This document shows, in pieces, positions 1-8,103 of a stretch of DNA of 43,405 bases (position 1 is the stretch's first letter; each line of letters starts with the position of its first letter). Origin of the DNA: Nocardia carnea (GTDB lineage Bacteria; Actinomycetota; Actinomycetes; Mycobacteriales; Mycobacteriaceae); contig NZ_JARWPM010000449.1 in the NCBI RefSeq assembly GCF_029869215.1, positions 1-43,405 of the forward strand. The letters are read 5' to 3'. The notes beneath the pieces were generated by a model. The model was not told where the DNA came from, ran no database searches, and saw only the letters and a list, made by a program, of their open reading frames with translations. The position numbers and the translations under genes are program-made.

Positions 1-250
1 GGCTCGCGGCGACCGGTGTCGGCATCTCGGCCGGGCCGCAGTTGATCGAGTCGCGCCGGGGCGGGGGCGTGGATTTTGGCATTAACAATGAGAATGGCGG
101 CTGGGGGGGGTGGGGGGGGTGTGGTGGTGGGGGGGCGGGGCCCGCCGCGCCCCCCCCCCCCCCCCCCCCCCCCCCACCCGCGGGTGGGCTGCCGGGTTCC
201 ACAAGTCCGGAGGGTGTCTTTCTTGCTTCGTAGGGGCGGGTTTTTGCTGG
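1..250. repeat. Left-edge non-coding stretch with extreme G and C homopolymer tracts
   Basis: Positions 103-140 on the + strand hold clustered G runs (G8, G8, G7, G4), followed by a 26-nt run of C at 150-175. The G-rich part could form a G-quadruplex, and the G-rich and C-rich blocks could pair with each other as a long hairpin. An open frame reads through the left edge to 233 but is only glycine and proline repeats, so I do not call a gene. The tract lies just beyond the 3' end of the transposase. A collapsed or erroneous assembly at this point is a real possibility. Confidence 0.6.
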
Positions 251-1633
251 TCAGGGTGCTGCGAGGCGGGCGAAAGCGGTGAGAGCGAGACCGGTCCACG
301 GGTTGTGAGCGGGTAGGCGCAGGTGGACCCGGCGGGCGTGACGGGCCAGGCGTGCGGGGATCGAGAACAGTCGCAGTCGTAGTGTTTTCGGTTCCCAGCG
401 GCGTGCGGAATCCGGTCCGAAGGCCAGTATTTGCGTCCAGGCGGTCAGGTCCATGGCGAGTGCGACGATCGCTGTCCAGATGCGGTTGGCGTTGTAGCTG
501 TGGAACGGAAGGTTGCGCAGGCCGGTGTCTTTCGCGGCGCGGATGCGGTCCTCGCAGCGGGCGCGGCGACGGTGCCGTAACTCCAATTCCGGCAGCGGCC
601 CTGTCGTGGTGTTGGTGACGAACGCGGTCAGCCGCAGCCCGTCGTGGTCGGTGAACCGCAACTGCGCGCCGGGGTGCGGGCGTTCCTTGCGCACCACCAG
701 CCGCATCCCGCGCGGCCAACCCGACAGGTCCAGCAGGCCGGTGACCTCGGTAACCCAGGCGCCGGGCCGGGTCTTCCCGCCGGCATCGAGGGCGGGGATC
801 CAGTCGGTGTCGATGAGGTTGTCGAGGGCAGCGACGATGTCGTCGGTGAGAACGAAACCGATCGAATACTGAACGCGGCGGCGGTGGCAGTAGTCGAGGA
901 ATTCGTGGGTGCCGCCGCCGGAATCGGCGCGGACCAGGACTTTGCGACCGATCCGCCACCGGTCGACCCGCGGTAGCTGCGTCAACGCGTCGGCCAGTAG
1001 TTGTTTGTGGTCGTGCGCGGTATTGGAGCCGGCGTTTCCCGGGCGCAGCATGACCGCGGCCGGTTCCCCGGTGCCGGTCTCGCCGTGGTCGACGAACGCC
1101 CGCAACGGGTGAAACCCGAAACCGCGTTTGAAGGTCGGGGCCGCGTGTTCCTTGTCCGAGTGGGCCTCGGTCAAGGTGGCATCGAGATCGATCGTCAACG
1201 GCGCCGCCGCGTCGACCCCGTAATCCGGGGCGGCCGTTCCCGCCAATTCCCACGCCCGTGCTCGCGCCTGCGCGCGAGCGGAAGCAATGGCCGCCAACGC
1301 TTTGCGCGAATCACCAGCCAACACTGTGATCAGCCGCGATACCGTCGGGTCCGAGGCCACCGCACCGAACACACAGGGCTCGGCCCGCAGCAGCGCCAGG
1401 TCTGACACGCAGTCCCCGCCGAGTGCGAGCATCACCGCCAGATCACACACGACCTTGCCCGGATCATGCACCGCACCCGAGCTACGCCACGGCGACAGCC
1501 TCTCGGACAAACCCCTGCTCAACCCGGTCTTCTCCACGGTCCGTAGCAGCAATCCCGCCCCGGCCTGCGACACGACCGGCGACCCGCCGACCTCGATTTT
1601 CAGCGACGGATACCACGACATAGACTCACTCAC
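251..1633 (-). CDS. IS1380-family DDE transposase
   Basis: This is a transposase of about 460 residues that would cut and insert its own element. Acidic residues of a DDE catalytic core are visible: Asp in TIDLDATLTEAHS, Asp in VLVRADSGGGTHEF, and Glu in CEDRIRAAKDTGLRN, the last typical of IS1380-type enzymes. The length fits the family (about 430-480 aa). Start choice is uncertain: GTG at 1633 follows an AGGAG about 10 nt upstream, ATG at 1621 is the next candidate, and the frame stays open to a TTG at 1675. The gene looks intact, with no frameshift. It lies on the same strand as the recombinase trio it interrupts. No second gene is present between it and the presumed element ends, consistent with a single-gene IS. 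Confidence 0.88.
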   Translation of the reverse strand: MSESMSWYPSLKIEVGGSPVVSQAGAGLLLRTVEKTGLSRGLSERLSPWRSSGAVHDPGKVVCDLAVMLALGGDCVSDLALLRAEPCVFGAVASDPTVSRLITVLAGDSRKALAAIASARAQARARAWELAGTAAPDYGVDAAAPLTIDLDATLTEAHSDKEHAAPTFKRGFGFHPLRAFVDHGETGTGEPAAVMLRPGNAGSNTAHDHKQLLADALTQLPRVDRWRIGRKVLVRADSGGGTHEFLDYCHRRRVQYSIGFVLTDDIVAALDNLIDTDWIPALDAGGKTRPGAWVTEVTGLLDLSGWPRGMRLVVRKERPHPGAQLRFTDHDGLRLTAFVTNTTTGPLPELELRHRRRARCEDRIRAAKDTGLRNLPFHSYNANRIWTAIVALAMDLTAWTQILAFGPDSARRWEPKTLRLRLFSIPARLARHARRVHLRLPAHNPWTGLALTAFARLAAP

Positions 1634-1705
1634 CGAAAAGGTGCTCCTGAAACTGTTCGATTCGACCTTAGACAAGCCGAATTATCGCAGTTCAGAGCAC
1701 CTTTT

Positions 1706-1738
1706 CGCCAATTCCGGCACCTTGTGCCGGAATTGGCG
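1706..1738. repeat. Perfect 15-bp inverted repeat with 3-nt loop
   Basis: The arms CGCCAATTCCGGCAC (1706-1720) and GTGCCGGAATTGGCG (1724-1738) are exact reverse complements around CTT. The structure lies upstream of the transposase start at the junction with the interrupted gene. It may be part of the IS terminus, or act as a terminator that insulates the transposase from read-through transcription of the recombinase operon. Confidence 0.75.
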
Positions 1739-1744
1739 TGAGGG

Positions 1745-2112
1745 ATCGAGGTTAGGGCCGCATTCTCGCCGGCGAGGGTGTTGATCACTGTCGCGTACAA
1801 CCGGAGTCGTTGTTCCAGGTCCGCGACCTGCTCGAGCAGGGCGGCGCGCTCGGCGCGAAGGCGAGGAACGTCGCTGCCGCATCGGCAGCTCACCGCTGGT
1901 TGGGACACGGTGGTTCTCACCCTCGCCTGGAACTTCTCCTTCAGATCGAGGTGCCGGTGGGTCAACTGCCAGCGTTTGACACCCGCTTCGACTGCCAGTT
2001 GGGACACGCTCAGCCGTCCCGTAGCGCGGAGCGGAGTGCCGGTGAGCAGGCGATCCATTGCCGCGATGATCGCTACCCGGGTCGCGTCAGGTTCGGAGGC
2101 GGATTCAGTCAC
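1745..2112 (-). pseudogene. Tn554 TnpC-like third gene of the recombinase trio, 3' end lost to the IS
   Basis: The recognisable product starts at GTG 2112 (VTESASEPDATRVAIIAAMDRLL). It has a helix-turn-helix-like segment (LSVSQLAVEAGVKRWQLTHRHLDLK) followed by a short leucine-rich coiled coil (LRAERAALLEQVADLEQRLRLYATVINTLAGENAAL). This is the layout of the small accessory protein that accompanies the two tyrosine recombinases in Tn554-like modules. The start overlaps the end of the upstream recombinase by 8 nt, indicating translational coupling. After about residue 122 the frame runs into the insertion sequence and stops at 1630, so the natural C-terminus is missing. Assignment rests on position and architecture, not on a database match. 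Confidence 0.6.
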
Positions 2113-4254
2113 CTGCGCTCCTCTGTCGTGGCGGCCGGTCGTGGATGTCGAGTATCGTTGCCAGACGGTGCAATTCGTGCAGTTCGCGTTCGTGGCGGAT
2201 CGGTGGAGCCAGTGGATCGGAGACCACGCGGGTAAGCGCGTCGTAGCGGGCACGGATCACTACGATGTCCCGGTCGGTGCGGGCGATGTTGCGGCATTTG
2301 GGTCGGCAGTCCTCAAGATCGGGAGTGACCAGCGGATCGTCGGCGGTGCCGCGGAGCTGGCAGGCGGCGTGTGCGGGGTCGAATACGCAGGTCATGCCCT
2401 CGCCGTGATGGATCTGAAGCAGCGGGTTGCCCAGTAGATCGCGGGTTTGGCGCGGGCTTCGCAAAACGTGGCCGGCGAATTGAGCGTCGGCCGCTGCGAT
2501 GCGGTGGCGGTAGGCGGTGTCGGCAGGGCCGCTGACATGTTCACCGGCATCGAGCGCGCGGCGATCGGCGGCGATGTTCTCGAGCCGGCAGAGCCAGTCC
2601 TCGAAAGCGTAGTCGTCGGGGAATCCGGATTCGTAGGTTCCGGCGTATCCCTGCAGCATGCGGGTGTGGGCGTGGCCGTACTGGATCGAGGCGGCGATCA
2701 GGCCGCGCGGACGGCGCCGAATGAACCACGCGAGAGTTCTGCGAAACCGGGACGCGTTCAATCCTCCGTTCGGATCGGCGGGGATCGCGTCGGCTCGCCC
2801 ACGCCGACGACATTCGTCGTTGACCCAGGTGACGAAGCGGGCAATGTCGCGGGCCATGGTGGTCGACGTGCGGGCCTTGCCTTGGCGGGTGTATCGCGCG
2901 GCCGTCGGTAGGGTTCGAGCCAGGTCGGGAACAGCAGAGGCTGGGAGTGCAACTGCTCGAGGACCTCGATGGCACGGGCGACGACACCGATGACCACCCA
3001 CGGGATACGGCGAAGTTGTCCTTCCACCAACTTGTTACCGTCGGCGTCGACGGCGTTCTTGAAATACAGGCCCTGCATCGACCACAGATCGTTGACCGCA
3101 TCGTATTCCAGGCAGTCGCGTTGCAGATTCAGCACCTCACCGGGGCGGGCTCCGGAGAGGTAGGCGATCACCACGAAGCAGGCGGTGCTGAGCAGCCGCG
3201 CCAGTTTCGGCGCCTCGTGGTAGCTGATCGGACGGTCCCGCCACGGCCGCTCGTCGAGCAGTGCGGAGATCGGGGTATCGAGGTTGGCTTGATCCGAGAC
3301 CGGAAGACCGGCCTCAAGGACCCGGCGGCCGGCCACCGTGTCGCCCAGTCCATCGCCGACCGCTCCGATGATCAAACCGACGGGGTGCCAATCCACCACC
3401 GCGCACCCATTGTCGTCGAGGCTGCCGGGCAGGGCACCGCCACATCGCTGCAGCCGCGCGACATACTCGTTCAAGCGGCGGGGTACATCGCCGGGTGGCG
3501 GGCGGCTGCTGCGCCCGGCGTTGTCCCGCTGGGCGGGTTCTTCGTCGTGCAACCGCATGTGCTCGGCGTGGGCGGTAAGGATGTCGGCGGCGAAGTCGTC
3601 GACGAACCGGATCGCCCAGCACAGCAGGTGTTGCATCGTGGTCTCGGCGATGCGTGGTGTGCGGTTTTCGAGGTAGTTGACTGCGCGACCGAAGATTTCG
3701 AAGGATTCCTCACCACCCCAGGGCGGTGCGGGCGGCAAGCGCAGGCACTCGGGAAGCACGGTGCGGTAGGCCCACAATCGTTTGACCTCCATCAACCGCT
3801 GGTACTTCATTTGCAGTCGAATCGGCTCCTGGGCAAGGGCGGCCAGGTAGTCGTCGAGCATCGGGTTGGTGACCCGACCGAAGCTGCTGTGGCCCCGCTC
3901 GTGCATCCAGGTGAGGAACGGCCGCAGCAAGCCCAGCGCTGTCATGACCGTGCGCACCGACGGCCGGGAGTTCCCACCACGCAGCCGCGCGGCGCCGGTG
4001 TGGTTGAGCAGGTGCCAGAAGTAGATCTTCACCTCCTGCCGTAAGGGCGAGGGGATGGCCGCGAAGTTGAGGCTGTGACCACTGAAGTGGTCCTCGAAGA
4101 TCGCCGGGTCAAGGTCCCATCGGTCGGCAGCGAGCAGAGACAGCCGATCGCTGCCCGTCCCGGGCCGTAGCGGACGCGACTCGAGTACGCGGGTATTCGG
4201 CTGTGGCACATCGGTGTCGGTGCCGGGGATCGATGCATGGTGGGGTGAGATCAT
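2105..4254 (-). pseudogene. Tyrosine recombinase (second of trio, TnpB-like), frameshifted
   Basis: Site-specific recombinase of the phage-integrase family. The N-terminal part starts at ATG 4254 (MISPHHASIPG) and contains the first catalytic arginine in LSGARPGEVLNL. The C-terminal catalytic block lies in a different frame: SRFRRTLAWFIRRR supplies the second arginine region and SIQYGHAHTRMLQGYAG supplies the GH and the nucleophilic tyrosine. The two frames join between about 2885 and 2910, near the residues LFPTWLEPYRRP, which needs a single-base shift. The gene is therefore either inactivated or carries a sequencing error. Its ATG overlaps the stop of the preceding recombinase as ATGA, and its own stop overlaps the next gene, as in Tn554-type three-gene operons. 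Confidence 0.75.
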
Positions 4255-4632
4255 CGCAGGTCCAGCTCTCTGTTCAGAAGTCGGCTCACCAAGTCGCGCT
4301 CGGCATCGGAGGCGTTCGCGCGGGCGGTGTCGATGGCGGCGCGGCTGTGTTGGTCGAGCAGGTCCGACAGTTGAGCGTGGGGACGGGCGAAACGCCTGCG
4401 CCCACCGCAGCGGTGTCATTTCACCACGGCGTTCGGCGAGCTGATCGTGGACGAGTACTTGCACCGGCAGATGCCGGGGTAGCGCCCGCGCACAGGGGCA
4501 TTGCAGGCACAATATGAACGAGGCCCGGCACGGCTGCCCGGCGGGTGAGTGCGGGCTGTGGGTGTTGTCGATGCAGGCACCCAGCACGGTGTCGAGTCGG
4601 CCGTCGATCATGCGCTCGAGCGTGTGAGCGTG
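4251..4632 (-). pseudogene. C-terminal fragment of first recombinase of the trio (TnpA-like)
   Basis: The frame from about 4632 reads AHTLERMIDGRLDTVLGACIDNTHSPHSPAGQPC..CARALPRHLPVQ, a cysteine-containing tail that I associate with the first large recombinase of this type of trio. Coding switches frame near 4395-4400, from PLRWAQAF to ARPHAQLSDLLDQ. It then ends SRLLNRELDLR with a TGA at 4251-4253 that overlaps the next ATG. All of the catalytic domain is missing upstream, because the fragment is fused directly to a truncated ABC ATPase gene. With the frameshift and the 5' deletion it cannot make a working recombinase. Confidence 0.6.
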
Positions 4633-5053
4633 CCAGGCACACCCGCTGCGCCTGACCGCCGGACAGTTCCGCGCAGCGGCGGTCCCCGAACGTCGGCGCC
4701 AACCCCGCCCGGGTCAGCAGCGCCGCGACCCGGTCGTCCGACAGGCCGGGGCGGGCGGTGCGGAGTTCGTCGGCGACGGTGTCGGTGAGCAGGGTCGGGT
4801 GCTGGGAAACCAGTCCGATACGGCGGCGCAGTTCCAGGACGTCGAGGCGGGTGATCGGGGTGGCGTCGAGCAGGATCCGGCCCCGGTCGGGCTCGGCGAG
4901 CCGGTTGAGCAGCCGCAGCAGGGTGGTCTTCCCGGCCCCGCTGGCCCCGACCACCGCCGCACACTCACCACCGGGAAACGTCGCATCGACCTCGACGAGC
5001 ACCGGTGCGCAGCCATGACTGACGCTGACCTGATCCAGGGTGATGGCGGGCAT
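4633..5053 (-). pseudogene. ABC transporter ATP-binding protein, truncated after the signature motif
   Basis: ATG at 5053 opens a normal ABC ATPase: Walker A GASGAGKT, a Q-loop region (GLVSQHPTLLTD) and the signature LSGGQAQRVCLAR. At that point, near 4632, homology stops. Walker B, the D-loop and the H-loop are absent, and the frame continues as meaningless sequence to 4421 through the recombinase remnant. Without Walker B the protein cannot hydrolyse ATP. The gene begins 17 nt after the chrB C-terminal gene on the same strand, so it was probably once in that operon. The intact part resembles small importer/exporter ATPases of the FetA (YbbL) or PstB type, but the substrate cannot be told. 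Confidence 0.8.
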
Positions 5054-5070
5054 GGTGTGGTCTGTGCCGG

Positions 5071-5505
5071 TCAGGCGGGTTCGCGGCCGAGGAGGGTAGC
5101 GCGCCGGTAGAACTCGTAGAGGCCGTCGAAGACCGGTGCGGTGACGGCGAGGGTGTGTTCGTCGTCGCCGATCATCGACAGCCCGCGCAGGACGACATCG
5201 AGGCCCGGGGCTTCGGGAGCGTCGTAGCGTTCGTCGTCGATATCGGCTTCGTGGACGATCTCGGCGATCCGAGCCAGGGCGGCGTCGCCGGTGAGCTCAT
5301 AGCGCGCCACGATGGTCTCGAAACTGCAATCGCCACCATGGTGGCCCAGCTCCACTCCGCGCATGTCGAACGCGGTCGCCTCATCGGGAACCTGGTCGGG
5401 GTCGGTGACGAACACGAACACGGCATCGGGGTCGATAAAGCGGCGGATCAACCACGCGCAGGCGGCGCGGTCGATATGGATTCCGGCACGGGTGGCCCAT
5501 TTCAT
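5071..5505 (-). CDS. chrB: Chromate resistance protein ChrB, C-terminal-domain protein
   Basis: The 144-residue product matches the C-terminal domain of ChrB: MKWATRAGIHIDRAACAWLIRRFIDPDAVF at the start, then the FDMRG and HHGGDCSFETIVARYEL segments. In known systems ChrB senses chromate and controls chrA. Here the domain is a separate gene. Its ATG overlaps the stop of the upstream gene for the N-terminal domain by 4 nt (ATGA), so the two halves are almost certainly co-translated and could associate. The pair lies divergent from chrA. The invariant-looking His, Asp, Cys and Glu residues (IHIDRAACAW, GGDCSFE) are intact, so I see no sign of decay. Confidence 0.87.
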   Translation of the reverse strand: MKWATRAGIHIDRAACAWLIRRFIDPDAVFVFVTDPDQVPDEATAFDMRGVELGHHGGDCSFETIVARYELTGDAALARIAEIVHEADIDDERYDAPEAPGLDVVLRGLSMIGDDEHTLAVTAPVFDGLYEFYRRATLLGREPA

Positions 5506-5996
5506 GCGGATTCAATCTCCTCGCGGTCGGAATGATCGGGATGCAGGGCATCAACGGCGGCGACGGCGGCGCGCCGCTCGGCGGGCGGGAAGTAGTCACG
5601 GCGGTGAATGCGCCGCAGCTCGGCGCGCAGCCTGCGCAGCACCCGCCGCCGGGTCGCCGCATCGGCGGCGCGCGCCTGCTCGGCCTCGGCCAGCACCGCG
5701 CCGTATTCGGCGGCCCGGGCAGCGGCCAGCTCCCGGGCCAGCGCACGTTCCTGTGCAGTGACGGTTGGCTGGGCCAGCCAGATCGTCGCGTCCCCGCCCG
5801 CGGCGAGGACTTCCTCGGCGATCCACTCCAAATGCTCGCGCGTGCGGGCATCGGCAGGCAACCCCACCAGCCCGTCGCCCAGCTGCGCGACACCGAGCCG
5901 TTTGAGGTTGCGCCACACCGCGATACGGGCGGTGGACGGCTCGCGCGGCATCCGATAGCACAGCAGCACCCACCCGGCCTGCGTCGCGTTCGTCAC
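5502..5996 (-). CDS. chrB: Chromate resistance protein ChrB, N-terminal-domain protein
   Basis: The 164-residue product (VTNATQAGWVLLCYRMPREPSTARIAVWRNLKRLGVAQLGDG) corresponds to the N-terminal, probably DNA-binding, half of ChrB. It is followed by a long arginine/alanine-rich helical region (about residues 80-140). GTG at 5996 is chosen because GAGGGAG lies 7 nt upstream and the protein then begins at the family's usual position. ChrB is normally one protein of about 300 aa; here the halves are separate genes joined by an ATGA overlap. The gene is divergently arranged with chrA, with 123 nt between the starts holding a palindrome that may be its operator. Confidence 0.85.
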   Translation of the reverse strand: MTNATQAGWVLLCYRMPREPSTARIAVWRNLKRLGVAQLGDGLVGLPADARTREHLEWIAEEVLAAGGDATIWLAQPTVTAQERALARELAAARAAEYGAVLAEAEQARAADAATRRRVLRRLRAELRRIHRRDYFPPAERRAAVAAVDALHPDHSDREEIESA

Positions 5997-6025
5997 TGCC
6001 GCGCTCCCTCACTTCACTACATCAA

Positions 6026-6041
6026 TGCAACCATGGTTACA
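6026..6041. promoter_or_regulatory. Candidate operator in the chrB/chrA divergent promoter
   Basis: TGCAACCATGGTTACA is a 16-bp palindrome with one mismatched pair. It lies inside a direct repeat of TACATCAA (6018-6025 and 6039-6046), in the only gap between chrB and chrA. Its position suggests a binding site for a chromate-responsive regulator, probably ChrB. No experimental consensus is used here. Confidence 0.45.
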
Positions 6042-6119
6042 TCAAAAGGAACGGGTCGCAAAGGCCCACAGCGAACGACTACCGCTGCGACCTCACGCTC
6101 GTCCGAAGGAGACCCGCCG

Positions 6120-7538
6120 GTGACCGCCCCCGACCACGCCTCACCACCGCCCAACGACACCGGATCCGGGAAGCCGGGACCGCCACCGCGGCGTGATCTG
6201 GTCCCGTTCCGCCACGCGCTGCGCACCTGGTTCGTGATCTCGTTGCAGACCTTCGGCGGACCGGCCGGGCAGATCGCGGTCATGCAACGCACCCTGGTGG
6301 AGGACAAACGCTGGATCGGACAGCGGCGGTTCAACCACGCCCTGTCCTACTGCATGCTGCTGCCCGGACCCGAAGCCCAACAGCTGGCGATCTATGTCGG
6401 CTGGCTGCTCAACGGCACCCGCGGCGGCCTGGCCGCCGGCACCCTGTTCGTACTGCCCGGCGTGCTCACGCTGCTCGCGCTGTCGGCGATCTACGTCACC
6501 GTCGGCGACACCACCGCCGTCACCGCCGTCTTCGCCGGGCTCGGCCCGGCCGTGGTCGTCATCGTCGCCCAAGCCGTCATCCGGGTCGGCCGCCGCGCCC
6601 TGCACCACCCCGCCCTGGTGGCGATCGCCGTCGCCGCGTTCGCGGCCCTGACCCTGTTCGCGATCCCCTTCCCCCTCGTGATCGCCGCCGCCGCGGGCAT
6701 CGGGTGGGCATTGAGCCGCCTGGCCCCGCACACCATCCACCCCCAAAAGGACACCGGCGACGACGGCCCCGCACCCGTGATCAACGACGACACCCTGCAC
6801 CACGAACCCCCCTCCGCGCGCCGCAACCTGCGAATACTGACCGTCGGGCTGGTGGCGTGGGCGCTGCCGATCATCGCGGTCGCCGTGCTCACCGGCGCGC
6901 ACAGCATCTTCACCACCCAAGCCGTCTTCTTCTCCGGCACCGCACTGGTCACCTTCGGCGGCGCCTACGCCGTGCTCGCCTTCGTGGCCCAACGCGCCGT
7001 CGAGGTCTACGCCTGGCTCACCCCCACGGAGATGGTGCGCGGCCTGGCACTGGCCGAATCCACCCCGGGACCGTTGATCATGGTCGTGCAATTCGTCGCG
7101 TTCCTCGGCGCCTACCACCACCCCGGCGGCCTGAACCCCTGGCTCGCCGCCATCATCGCCGCCCTGCTCACCACCTGGGTGACCTTCGTGCCGTGCTTCC
7201 TGTTCATCTTCCTCGGCGCCCCCTACGTCGAACGACTACGCCACAACACCACCCTGTCCGGCGCCCTGACCGGCATCACCGCCGCCGTCGTCGGCGTCAT
7301 CGCCAACCTCGCCGTCTTCTTCGCCACCCACACCCTGTTCACCGGCACCCGCGACATCCACACCGGGCCACTGCGCATCGCCCTGCCCGCCCTCGACACC
7401 GCCAAACCCGTCGCCCTCGCCCTCACCGCCGTCGCGGCAGTCCTCGTGTTCGGGCTGAAATGGCCCATGCTGCGTGTACTCACCGTTTGCGCCGCACTCG
7501 GCGCGGCCGCCGCAGCACTCGGACTACCCGTCACATGA
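6120..7538 (+). CDS. chrA: Chromate efflux transporter ChrA (long, two-domain form)
   Basis: An inner-membrane transporter of 472 residues that exports chromate (CHR family). Two CHR domains are visible: the first at about residues 30-200 with ISLQTFGGPAGQIAVMQ and MLLPGPEAQQLAIYVGW, the second at about 245-430 with GGAYAVLAFV and LAESTPGPLIMVVQF. They are separated by a polar linker rich in Asp and His. GTG at 6120 is chosen because GAAGGAG lies 8 nt upstream; the frame is open further upstream but that part is low-complexity. It is divergent from chrB and followed by a convergent PepSY gene. No truncation is seen, and the repeated FGG and PGP motifs are present in both halves. Confidence 0.93.
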   Translation: MTAPDHASPPPNDTGSGKPGPPPRRDLVPFRHALRTWFVISLQTFGGPAGQIAVMQRTLVEDKRWIGQRRFNHALSYCMLLPGPEAQQLAIYVGWLLNGTRGGLAAGTLFVLPGVLTLLALSAIYVTVGDTTAVTAVFAGLGPAVVVIVAQAVIRVGRRALHHPALVAIAVAAFAALTLFAIPFPLVIAAAAGIGWALSRLAPHTIHPQKDTGDDGPAPVINDDTLHHEPPSARRNLRILTVGLVAWALPIIAVAVLTGAHSIFTTQAVFFSGTALVTFGGAYAVLAFVAQRAVEVYAWLTPTEMVRGLALAESTPGPLIMVVQFVAFLGAYHHPGGLNPWLAAIIAALLTTWVTFVPCFLFIFLGAPYVERLRHNTTLSGALTGITAAVVGVIANLAVFFATHTLFTGTRDIHTGPLRIALPALDTAKPVALALTAVAAVLVFGLKWPMLRVLTVCAALGAAAAALGLPVT

Positions 7539-7631
7539 CCAGGCCGCAGCCGAGTACGGGCCCGGCCGCGACCCTGGCCACACGGGTGGTGCACGCGGTC
7601 TACCCCAGATCCGCGTCACCGACCGCCGGGG

Positions 7632-7943
7632 TCATTCGTCGTCGTCGGCCGGTTCTGTCCCCAGGACTTTCATGTCCTTGTCCAAGTGCACCTCGAGCAC
7701 CGAGCCGTCGGGGGCGGTGACCTGCACCCCATAGGCGGCAGCGCCCTCATCGGATTCGGTTTCGACCTCACCGGTCGTGCCGCCGGGCACCGCCTCCACG
7801 GCCGCGGCACGCGCCCGATCGGCGGCCGGCCCGGTCACCTCGTCATCGTCACCGTCGAAGGCGTACCCGATACCCACCCCGGCCGCCGCCACAATCGCGA
7901 CGCCGGCAGCGGCAGTGGTGGCGATCCTCGCCCTACGGTTCAT
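7632..7943 (-). CDS. Secreted or membrane-anchored PepSY-domain protein
   Basis: A 103-residue protein with an N-terminal signal/anchor (MNRRARIATTAAAGVAIVAAAGVGIGYAF), an acidic linker and a single PepSY-like repeat near the C-terminus (GAAAYGVQVTAPDGSVLEVHLDKDMKVLG). PepSY domains are found in extracytoplasmic proteins, some of which inhibit peptidases or accompany two-component and metal systems. ATG 7943 is chosen because AAAGGGAG precedes it by about 8 nt; an upstream extension in the same frame looks non-coding. It is convergent with chrA and stands between the chromate genes and the integrase. Its precise role cannot be inferred. Confidence 0.72.
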   Translation of the reverse strand: MNRRARIATTAAAGVAIVAAAGVGIGYAFDGDDDEVTGPAADRARAAAVEAVPGGTTGEVETESDEGAAAYGVQVTAPDGSVLEVHLDKDMKVLGTEPADDDE

Positions 7944-8103
7944 CGAACCCACTCCCTTTCTCGATCGATTCGGATGCTTGCCGAACCGACGGTAGACACC
8001 CCCGATGAAGCGATCATGAAGATCCGCGCCGACGGCACCGGCCGCGCAGTGCGAGGCCGTCATGTCCGATGACTGCGCGGTGGGAACCCTGGGCCCGGAC
8101 CGC

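Larger units (their letters stand above)
251..1745 (-). mobile_element. IS1380-like insertion sequence (ends approximate)
   Basis: The element contains the transposase and, at its upstream end, a perfect 15-bp hairpin. Its right boundary is inferred from the tnpC-like coding sequence, which loses sense after the residues GENAALTS near 1745. The left boundary lies somewhere between about 180 and 250. I could not find a convincing matching terminal inverted repeat or target duplication by eye, so both ends are approximate. Confidence 0.55.

Noticed and set aside
3..233. Open frame entering from the left edge (Gly/Pro-rich)
   Set aside because: Its content comes from the homopolymer tract; a PE-PGRS-type gene cannot be supported from this fragment.
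6141..7121. Antisense frame of 326 codons over chrA
   Set aside because: It is Gly/Asp/Gln-rich reverse reading of a high-GC gene, without any motif.
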